DNA of 64,000 nucleotides from Endothia cerciana (Eukaryota > Ascomycota > Sordariomycetes > Diaporthales > Cryphonectriaceae): assembly GCA_026119935.1 (NCBI GenBank), contig JALRMH010000024.1:434001-498000 (forward strand), in the 5' to 3' direction. Positions 50,051-59,507 of this stretch are shown in pieces. Below the pieces are notes generated by a model that saw nothing but the letters and a program-made list of their open reading frames with translations, ran no database searches and was not told the origin of the DNA. Made by a program: the position numbers and the translations under genes. The number at the start of each line of letters is the position of its first letter. Position 1 is the stretch's first letter.

Positions 50051-52074
50051 ATGCTCGGTGCCCGCCTCGTCCTGGGAGCCACACGATCGTCCTGTGTCAC
50101 TGCGGGCCGTCCAAGCCTGAACCGTCCCCGTCGCAAGTTCTCGTCTACTACCGTCACTATGGCTCCTCCAAGGTCTGCCCACGAGTTCATTGACTTCGTG
50201 AACGCCTCCCCCACCCGTGAGTACCTTGCCCTACCCCGAGACTGTAGTCCCGTGACTGAGATGCCACCCCCCCCCCCGCCCCAACAGCCTACCATGCCGT
50301 CGCCGAGGCTGTCGCCCGCCTCGAGGCTGCCGGCTTCAAGGGTATCAAGGAGCGTGACAACTGGGGCTCGGAGCTGCTCCCCGGCGGCAAGGTATGCCTG
50401 GGTCACCCTCCCCCTCCTCCTTCTCGCGCCCACGGGCGGCCGGCCTCACTGACGGCCAAGGCCAGTACTACCTGACCCGCAACGCCTCGTCCGTCGTGGC
50501 CTTCGCCATCGGCAGGAAGTGGGCGCCCGGCAACCCCATCGGCATGATCGGCGCGCACACAGACTCGCCGTGCCTGCGCATCAAGCCCGTGAGCAAGAAG
50601 ACCAACGCCGGCTTCCTGCAGGTGGGTGTGGAGGCGTACGGCGGCGGCATCTGGCACACCTGGTTCGACCGCGACCTCTCGACCGCCGGCCGCGTGCTGG
50701 TCAGGGACTCCCGGGGCAACTTCGTGCAGAAGCTCATCAAGGTCGACAGGCCGATCCTGCGGATCCCCACCCTGGCCATCCACCTTCACCGCCAGAGCAA
50801 CTTCGACCCCAACAAGGAGACCGAGCTGTTCCCCATCTGCGGCCTCGCCGAGGCGGAGCTCAACCGGACGGGCAGGCCCGCCGCGGACGCCAAGAAGGAT
50901 GACGGCCAGGAGGCCGCGGCCGAGGGCGAGGACGCCGAGTTCCAGCCTCTCAAGGCCATGACGCAGCGGCACCACCCGTACCTGCTCGACGTTATCGCGC
51001 AGCAGGCCGGCGTCGAGACCGATGCCGTCGTCGACTTCGAGCTGGTCCTCTACGACACGCAGAAGTCGTGCCTCGGCGGCCTCAACGACGAGTTCATCTT
51101 CTCGCCGCGCCTGGACAACCTCGGCATGACCTACTGCGGCGTCATGGGCCTGATCGGGTCCGTCAGGGAGGAGGAGAGCCTGGACTCCGAGTCCAGCATC
51201 CGCCTGATCGCATGCTTCGACCACGAGGAGATCGGCTCCCTCACGTCGCACGGTGCCAATTCCAACCTGCTGCCGGCCGTCCTCCGCCGCCTGTCGGTGC
51301 TGCCCGCGGGACGCTTCAACGAGACCCCCGCGTCTGAGAAGTCGTACGAGCACATCAATGCCGACGACGTCGCCACGGCGTTCGAGCAGACGCTGTCGAC
51401 GTCCTTCTTCGTCTCCGCGGACATGGCGCACAGTGTCAACCCCAACTACCAGCAGAAGTACGAGTCGAACCACCAGCCTGAGATGAACAAGGGCACTGTG
51501 ATCAAGAGTATGTTCGCCCCGGTGGTTTGCCGTCCCTGAAGGTCCTAACTGCTTGTCTAGTCAACGCCAACCAGCGCTACGCCACCAACTCCCCTGGCAT
51601 CGTCCTCCTGCAGGAAGTCGCAAAGAAGGCGGGCGTGCCGCTGCAACTGTTCGTCGTCCGCAACGACTCCGCTTGCGGCAGCACCATTGGGCCCATGCTG
51701 TCAGCAAAGCTGGGCGTCCGCACGCTGGATCTCGGGAACCCGCAGCTCAGTACGTCCAACCTGTAAATTCAGTTGCCTAACCTCCACCTCCCCCCTTTCT
51801 TTGTTAGCAGTCACCCTTCTGTCCGGTGCTTGCGGGGGCTATTTTCGAAGAATCCTCCTCTGGATAGGCCTGCTTCGGGAGTAGCTCTCGTGAATCTTTT
51901 TGTCGTGTGTGTGGAAGCACCCCGGAAGACCGAATTGCTAACCCTGGCTGGCGCTTAGGCATGCACTCGATCCGTGAGACGGGTGGCTCTTACGATGTAG
52001 AGCATGGCATCAAGCTATTTGAGGCGTTCTTGTCCAACTACGCAGACCTGGAGTCGAGGATTCTGGTAGACTAG
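50051..52074 (+). CDS. Aspartyl aminopeptidase, M18 family (DNPEP/Ape4 type)
   Basis: Five exons: 50051-50216, 50288-50391, 50466-51507, 51561-51749 and 51959-52074, 538 aa from the first ATG or 502 aa from the ATG at 50159. The splices give ASPTPYHAVAEAVARLE, LLPGGKYYLTRN and INANQRYATNSPG, all family hallmarks. Metal and active-site segments are present: IGAHTDSPCLRIKP (His about 121), SPRLDNLGM, CFDHEEIGS and, near the C-terminus, RNDSACGSTIGPM. The enzyme is a dodecameric dizinc peptidase that removes N-terminal Asp or Glu. The 502-residue form fits the usual cytosolic length. The extra 36 residues are Arg/Ser-rich with no acidic residue (see findings). The yeast Ape1/Lap4 vacuolar paralogue has its own propeptide; this protein is closer to the DNPEP/Ape4 type, hence no symbol. 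Confidence 0.93.
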
Positions 52075-52889
52075 ATAAATCCTGCAGAGGCAAATACCGA
52101 GGATATTGAATGTGCTGGTGTTGAGGGGATGATGGTCGGGCGAGCCAGCGTAGGTTTCGCTTTGGTGGCAGAGCCTGTGTCTGCGCAACAGTGTCAATTC
52201 ACTAGTCATAGAGCTGATAGCTTCGGTAGAGTATGGCATTGCACAAGTCAGGTTCTTCTGAGGCACATGCCCAGGCGCCACCGCACAATCCACCGGCCAA
52301 GAGGAGCTTGGGGACATGGACAGGAAAGACATGCAGTCGGTATGCAAGCCTGGGCGGGCGCTGACACACATCTAGACAAGCTGGTTGCTGCCCCGCAGAT
52401 CCGTGCTTACCACACTAGTTAGTTGTACAGGCCTTAGGGGCTGAAGGGACACGTCTTTCTGTACCGGAGCAATACAAGAGGTGGCCGGGGAGGTTTGGTG
52501 GTGTCTTGAGCGTGGTTCAAAGTGCCGCAAGGGATGGATCTTTGGGAGGACATACAAAGCAACAGCTTGAGATGTCAGGAAGACAATTAATTTGGGGGAA
52601 TCTTTTTCTATTTATGACCAAAGCCACACCAAACAAGACCTGGCCTCATTGTCTGTCCACTTGAAATCCCAAGGGTGATGATAGTGAAAGTTTGGTATCC
52701 TGTAACACCTGGTCCGATCCAAATCTCCAAGCACCAAGTGGTTGGCCTTCGCCCGCCTTGACCGTACTTGGCTCTAGTTCTCATTGATCTAGGTCCAAAA
52801 CCAGGTGCCATGCCGCCAGCATCAACCGCGTGCAGGCCATAAATCCATCTGCACCGACCTCTGCCGGCCGCTTCAGTCCATGCCTGCAA
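52075..52889. other. Convergent 3' intergenic region, aminopeptidase / los1
   Basis: 815 bp between stop codons; should contain both 3' UTRs. No gene, RNA or repeat recognised. Confidence 0.6.
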
Positions 52890-55800
52890 TCACTTGCTAC
52901 TGCTAAGCCGTGTAAGATAGTTAAGGAAGGCCTTCCTGTCAGTGGACATGTACTGCAAGAACTCCGTGCCATCAATGCTGAGGGAAGGGAACAAGGTGGA
53001 CCGCAAATTGTGGATAAAGACCTCGCCAGTCTTGGTGTAGATGATCTGTTCAAGTTGAGCAATCTCGTTCACAACCTGTCTGGTCTGAGCATCAGATGGA
53101 TTGAACTGCGGGTCTCTGAGGACCTCCCAGCAGAGGGGGTGGAAGCGCTCCATGATGAACTGATCAAAGCCAGGGATGAGAGGCGCTGGTGAGCCAGAAG
53201 GAGGAGTGGGGTTGCTCGAGATCGTAGCGACGTCGGGACCACCCCAGACAGCAGTCATGCGTTGTAGCAGGCCAAAGGCTGATCGGCTTGTAGACATATT
53301 ACCGTGAGAAATGGTCCTGGCTAGCGTGATGATCGAGGAGATGAGAGACTCGAAGTAACCCTGGTTTGTCTCGCTGACCAACACGCCCCCAAGATCATTT
53401 GCCAGGATGATCTGGATGAAATGTATATATTCCCTCCTCAGCTCACCCAGCTGGATATCGTCGTCGGTGCCTGTGACAGGCTGCGACAGGCCCTCAAAGA
53501 TGCGCTGCAGAAGTGGTGTAAGGAGTAGGTTCAGAATCTCATAGATCTCTGCCTTGAATCCAAAGACCACTTGCTCCAGTAATCGGAGGAACATGGCCAT
53601 CTCGTCGTTCGATGAGCTCTGAGAGAGCAGTCCTTCAATCCACTGCGGCAGTTGCGGTAGGACGGTGGATCCGAGCACACCAAGTAGGCGAGAGAAAGCT
53701 GACCTGCATGCGGTGCGAATCTCGCTGTTAGAGTTCAGCTCCTTCAGAGCGACCAGGATTGCCTCTGCAACATGCGAGAAGACCTCTGAAATCTCTTTGG
53801 CTGGTGGGGGTTGCTTGCTGAGGTTACTGCCAGTCGGAGAATCGGAAAATCCATGGGCAAAATACCCAAGGGCGGTGACGATGTGGTGGGCTTGCAGGAT
53901 AGCTTGAGCATCACCAGCCTTCGCTCGAGGCAGCGTATTCTGCATGTCTGTAAATAATGGTTCCATGATTGTGCGAGCGTAAACAACCTGTTTCTCGACA
54001 GGTGTAGCCCCGGTGGAAGAGATGCAGCCGATAGCCTCAAAAAGATAGAGTTGATTTGTAAACACAGCGTCTGCCGAGTGATCAGACTCATCAGAAGACA
54101 TATCGTCGTCTGCTTCGTCGCTCGAGACTTCAGCCTTGATGGCCAGAAGATCGGCAACAGATTGTATGACAGTCCCAGTCATCCCCGAGACCTGGGCCCT
54201 TAGTTGTTTGACGAGACGGTAGAATAAGTACCAAGACCGGACGCGAACTCGCATGTGATCGTGATGCACAAGTCGCACGAAGTTCTCAAGCACGCGTGGT
54301 ATATACTCCTGGCGGTTTTCGAAAAAGGCGGCATAACGAACACAGATCTCCATGTACTGCAACAGAATTGCGGGATGGGGAAAGTTGGAGATATCTGTTC
54401 ACAATAATTAGCATCATGGCGACTAGACCATTGTTCATCTGAGCTTACCTGATTCAACCATCTTCGACATGATGAGCACCAGTCTCTCAGCTGCAGCCGT
54501 AGAAGGCTGAGACTTGCCAGCCAACCCTTGATTGGGCAAAGCAAGCTCGCCGAACAGGTACATCTCATACAATGCCAGGTCCAGATCTCGCCAGTCCATT
54601 TGAGAGCCTCGCTGATCGAGCGTCTGGAACGTGTTCGCCACAAGATTGCTTAGAGTCTCCAGGTAAAGGTTTTGGTCGACCGCTGCCACACTCTTCTGGA
54701 GGTTCTGCAGACGCTTCCGCAGTTCTTGAAATTCTGCCTCGTCCGTCTGTTCGTCCTCATTTCCCCAGGACGCAGTCTCATCGTACCTCAACTTGAGGAT
54801 GATGGCGTTTAGAATACTCGGTAGCATCTCTCCGTACTGAGGCGGGAGTGTGTTCATCTTTCGGAAGAGAGTAAGAACGTCGGTGAGTGATGGGATGACG
54901 GAGGAGCACACCTCGTCGAACTCGTCGGAGAAAAATCGAAGGAGGAGCGGGATGAAGTCCTGTAAGTGCTGCTCGGCCTTTGGGGTAGAGTCTGGGCTGA
55001 ACATCTCAAGGACCTTTACCACGTCAGTCATGACGACGTTCACCATCTTAGCCACAGCTTCCGCCAAGTCGGTGTCATATTTCGCAGTGCCTCTGTACTG
55101 ATTCAGCGGGGGGCTGTTGACGAGCTCCGACACGATCTGCTTCAGGCCAAGGAAAGCGATGAGCTCCATCTTGTCGCTGGGCTTCATCTTCTTGGCGGTG
55201 ATCTCGGTGTAGGCCTCAACAGCAGCATCCCTAACCTTGTCGGTGTCGCCCTTGTCGGTCCGTCCGATCAGAGGAAGCAAAAGGTTGATCATATCCTGCT
55301 GGATAACCAAGGTGATATCGATCCACTGCACCCACTTGCCCAGCACCTTCAGCGTCATCTCGATGATCTTGTCGTCCCGGTCCTGATACTGGGCAAGGAT
55401 CTCCTGCCATGAACGCACCACCTTTTGCATGTCCCGCTCCCTCACAAGATCCTTGAGGTCAACGTTGCGGTTGGCCTCGTCGGGTTGGCGGGATAGGAGC
55501 TGGTCCGCAATTTCGTCGTGCACGGAAAGCAGTATACGCAGGTACAGCACACACCCGACTGTATTGTCCCTCCTATCACTCCCGGGCAGGCTGGTCATGG
55601 ATAGAAAGTCGTCTAGGAACGATTCCCATCCTTGCTTGTACAGCCGTACAAAGAGGAAGGTCAGGGTTTGTGTGAGTTTGTTCTGGAGGGTGGGCGAGTC
55701 GACCTGCTCGGGAGTGATGGCATAGCTTCGTCTGACGTGGTCGAGGAAGGTATCTTTCAGGGCAGCAAGGTTGTTCGGATCGTTCTCGATCATTATAGCA

Positions 55801-56114
55801 TTATTGATAACCTCCAAGCAAACGACACGGACGACCTCCATCGGGGGAGGGTCCCGAATGAAGATGGCGACACAGGACTGCCATCCTTGTGGGTCTGTCC
55901 TGAGGTTGGCGAGGAACTGAAAGGCTTGTTGCTTGAGGTTGTTGTCTGAATGAGGGTTCCATGCTATCTCGATAGCATTTTCAATCTGTAGATATATAGC
56001 TGCAGGTCAGCCTAGGTATCTGGATGCTGGGCTGAGGAGGGCACGAATGCCCAGCAGCCTGACACCAAGAACTGCAGTGAAAGAAATGCCCGCGTGCCGT
56101 ACCTGACTCTCCAT
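52890..56114 (-). CDS. los1: Exportin-T, nuclear tRNA export receptor
   Basis: Three exons: 56114-56103, 55985-54449 and 54394-52890, 1017 aa, the usual length. The first exon is a four-codon mini-exon (MESQ) joined over intron 55986-56102 to IENAIEIAWNPHSDNNLK, which gives the conserved exportin-T N-terminus followed by QAFQFLANLRTDPQGWQSC. The second splice produces SKMVESDISNFPHPAILLQYME. The protein is a HEAT-repeat solenoid throughout, with the exportin-1-like region about residues 100-260 (LTQTLTFLFVRLYKQGWESF) and RVRVRSWYLFYRLVKQLR in the middle. An acidic insert (SSDEADDDMSSDESD) lies near residue 600. It binds mature tRNA with Ran-GTP and carries it to the cytoplasm. The short first exon would be lost by predictors that need long exons. 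Confidence 0.93.
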
Positions 56115-57185
56115 TTTGACGGAAGCTCCGTAAAGGAGTCTCGTCCCTGGAGGATGGCTTTATTCGGTATCTGCGCCTGGGGCTCGAAGACTGCTATGAC
56201 GCGCGGAGGTTGGCGATGGTTGGGTTTGGATTTGGGCAAGCATGCAGCATCGTATCGCTTGTGGATTTCGAGGCGGGGCAGCAGAGAGTCACCGCAGGCT
56301 CATTCTTGGAGTTATGTAGGCAGGAAAGGCTGAGCAGCCAAGGTTTGATGATAGACAGAGCAGCTCTGGGCAGACTCAAATCGCGCAGCACAGACGCCAA
56401 GCCGAAGGAGGCAATGTGAAGTGATTAGCATAAGTATTTAGGCAGCATGTGGTCTGGGTGAGTTGAGGTTGCAGTGATTGAAAAAGGCAGCCGAGGGCTT
56501 TTGACTGGGGTACTGTACTTTCTTAGCGGTGCTCAAATATGCAAGCCAGGCTGCCTTTGGTGGGGCATTTTTGCGCTCCCCCCAACCCCCTGACCTTCAG
56601 ATATCGACACCAGAAGCTACCGATGCAAGCTCTCACAATCCCGCAATCCTGCATCAAAACTTAGAGACAGATGGCCCAACCACCTCCCTTGTTATTTGTT
56701 TAATATTCTTCCAAGTCTTTTCTCACTCTTCTTCTGGTTTCTACCCCCTTTTCTTCTTTTGCCAAGGCAGGAGAAATTCTCGGGTCATTGCTACCTTATG
56801 AGGATCTTCTTCAACTATGTTATAATCTTTGTTGTTCACATCTAATCAAGATAGCCAAGAGAGAGAGACGGTCGCAGTGGAGATCTCCAAATTCAACAGT
56901 GAAGCAAAGGTAGGAGGTCATCATGGTAATGAGCATCAGGCGAGCGAAGCACAAACACCTGCCAAGTCAGAGCAAGTGCAGGAGTACGCGTAAAGGTCAA
57001 TGCATTGGTCCGTAATTCGAGACTAGGATGCTGTCGCAGTAAACCTATGATCGCCCTCGTTACCCCCGTAGAACGCCTCCCCAAATTTTGCATATCTCAG
57101 CATCCGAGTCCCTCATAATCCTACACGCCCATTCTGTATTGCTTGCACCCCCGCAAGAAGAGATGCCTTCGCTTGTTGCTTCCCT
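56115..57185. other. Intergenic region, pob3 3' flank / los1 promoter
   Basis: 1.07 kb between two minus-strand genes. No supported gene; short frames in it show no family likeness. Confidence 0.6.
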
Positions 57186-58982
57186 TTACGAAGATGATTT
57201 CTTCTTCTTCTTCTTAGGCGGTGAGTCCTCGTGCTCATCATCATCGTCCTCCGCGTCATCGTTGTCGACACCGCTCTCAGCATCCGAAGCACCACTGCCC
57301 GATCCATCACTCTCGTGGGCAGAATCATACTCCTCTGCAACATCACTCTCCGATTCAGTCCGGAAGTCCTCGTCAATACTCTCCTCGTCCTCGTCTGCGG
57401 AACCACGGTCAGCGGCGGGCGCCATCTCCTCGTCCGAACTAAGGGCCTGCTCGCGCAACGCCTGCTTCAGCAGCTTGTCGTCCTCGTCAATTTCGTTCTT
57501 AACGCGAAGACCCTTGAGCTTGAAAAATGACTCCAAGGCCTTGAGATCGTCTCGGTTGATGTTGCTGAATTGGTTTGAAGTGGACCCCTTCATCTGCACG
57601 GTGATGTCGAACGTCGACAGCGCAGAGACAGCTCCGCTGACACGGGAGAAGGTGACGGACTGTGTCTGCTCGTAGGATATGTAGGTAGCAGGCTTGGGCA
57701 CAAACATGAACGCCTTCTCCAGGAGGTACAGGAAGCCTTCGCTGGCCTTGATCGAACACTTGATCGCCTGCTGCTGGCGGTGTCTGTTTTACGTCAGCCG
57801 GGAGGCACTGATACTATGATGAGCGTTCAGAAATACTTACGTCTCAAAATCCTTGGCCGGGACGGAAACCTTCTTGTTGGACAGACCTCGGAATATCTTT
57901 GTCACAACCTGGTGCATGGGCTCCTCGTAGTGCGCCTCCAACTTGCCATCATACTTCTCCTTGCGCGTCTCCTCGCTCATGTTCAGATCGATGGTGCTCT
58001 CATCATCTCTCTTAAACTGCATGACCACGAATGGGTACCGGGTCTGACCCTGTCGCAGAGGAGGATCCAGACCGATACAGAGCAGGAAATGCACATCGTC
58101 CGGCTTGGGAAGGACCATAAACTTCTTGACAGCCTCGTACTGTATCTTGTAGTCGTACGTCTTGCCGCGAAGCCGGAAGGAGGTGAGGTACATGTCGATG
58201 TCGAAACGGCCTCTGGGAGTGAGGTGCAGGACATCTTGGAAGGTAGCCACGGTGTCGCCTGCAGTATCTCCAATATCGGCCTTGTCCATAAGGGTCTGAT
58301 AAAACAAATGGGCGGCCTGTATTTCCTCCTCGTCTGCATCGCTCGCGGCATCCTCGCCTTCCGCCTCTTTCTTGGTGGTCGTGCCAGGGATGTAGAGTCG
58401 CATCTCGACAAGCTGGTCCAGGGCGGCAGCGGCCTTGCGACCCTTTTCGGGTTTACCATTGGCCTTTTCGCCATCCTGAGAGGCGAACTCGATAGAGATC
58501 TCGTTTCGGCCGGCAAGGTTGGTGTTGGTGATCTCGGAGTAGGGGACCTCGAAGGAAGGTCGGTTTTGGACGTTAAAGGTGAGCTCGCCCTTGGTGAACT
58601 CTGCCTTACCCCAGTTCCATCCCCGCATCGAGTGGTCCTTATTCTCCAGCGCGTGGCCGAACCAGTTCTTGAAGACGCGCGTGAGCCGCTCGTGGTCCTG
58701 TCGCGTCTGTCAGTAAAGCCCAAGTAGTGTGGTGCGAGGCCGATCGATGTTGCGCACCTCCTCCTGGAACCCATCAAGCTGCAGGACCTCTGAGCTTCGC
58801 TGCAGGATCTTAACCTCGTAACCCTTGGCGGCTCGGCTCCATTGCGCGCCAACGATGTCGCTTGCCCCCAGAGTGACTGCCTCGCCGCCACCAGCGGGCT
58901 TCCAACCCACACCAGCCTCAGAGAATCGGCATTTGCCATTCTCCTTGGACAGGTCCAAGTAGATGTTCTCGAAGCTCTCCAT
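57186..58982 (-). CDS. pob3: FACT complex subunit Pob3
   Basis: Three exons: 58982-58758, 58697-57841 and 57783-57186, 559 aa, close to yeast Pob3. The start MESFENIYLDLSKENGKCRF is the SSRP1/Pob3 N-terminal PH-like domain. Splicing restores EEDHERLTRVFKNWFGH and KDFETHRQQQAIKCSIKASEG. The dimerisation/SSrecog region runs to about residue 290 and the double-PH domain to about 470 (GYLYLLEKAFMFVPKP-type segment, then TFDITVQMKG). A long acidic tail follows, ending in PPKKKKKKSSS. There is no HMG box, as in other fungi, where Nhp6 supplies DNA binding. With Spt16 it handles H2A-H2B during transcription and replication. Long open frames on the plus strand (57780-58727) and in another minus frame (57983-59146) are shadows of this gene. 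Confidence 0.96.
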
Positions 58983-59507
58983 TTTCGATTGCTACACGAT
59001 GCGCAGGGCCGCCGTAGTCGTGGAGATTTCGAGGTCGGTTGCGCGAAAGGGAACGCTGAAAGGCTGGAGGCTGAAGTCGGTGGGAGATTTTGGTGCAGCC
59101 TCGACGCGCGCTTGTTAAAGCTGGGGTTGCTACCGAGGAGAAGCACGCGTTAATGGGCGGGGTCCGTGCACTACCTGCAGGGATCAGGGTAAGTTATCCC
59201 ACATCAGAAGCATACATACCATACATGGTACTATGGTAAATAGTACTACTGTATGCTGTAGGACCGCACTGCATATCTAGTAAGGAAGCGTGCTAAAGGG
59301 TTTAGGTCTATAGAATGCAGCCTGTAAACACTTTAAAGCTCGTCTGAGACATATCTCACTGGAATTATACGTGGATAGTGTTTCCTCACCGAAGGCCATG
59401 TTTTTTTTTCAACGGTCGTTACGGAGCGTATATTCATAAGTGGAGCGTATTCATGTGGGGCATGAAGCCCGTATCCGGAGTTGTTGTCTGATGAGCTCCG
59501 AGTCTAT
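58983..59507. other. Intergenic region, vps72 3' flank / pob3 promoter
   Basis: 525 bp between minus-strand genes. Contains the GTACTATGGT motif at 59228-59237 within a region rich in TAC/GTA steps. No gene supported. Confidence 0.6.

Noticed and set aside
50403..51473. 356-codon minus-strand open frame opposite the aminopeptidase
   Set aside because: Antisense shadow of a GC-rich exon; R/V/G/D-rich composition and no recognised domain.
57780..58727. 315-codon plus-strand frame opposite pob3
   Set aside because: Antisense shadow of the pob3 exon.
57983..59146. 387-codon minus-strand frame overlapping pob3
   Set aside because: It is a shifted frame of pob3, rich in S, R and P, whereas the pob3 frame encodes a clear family protein.
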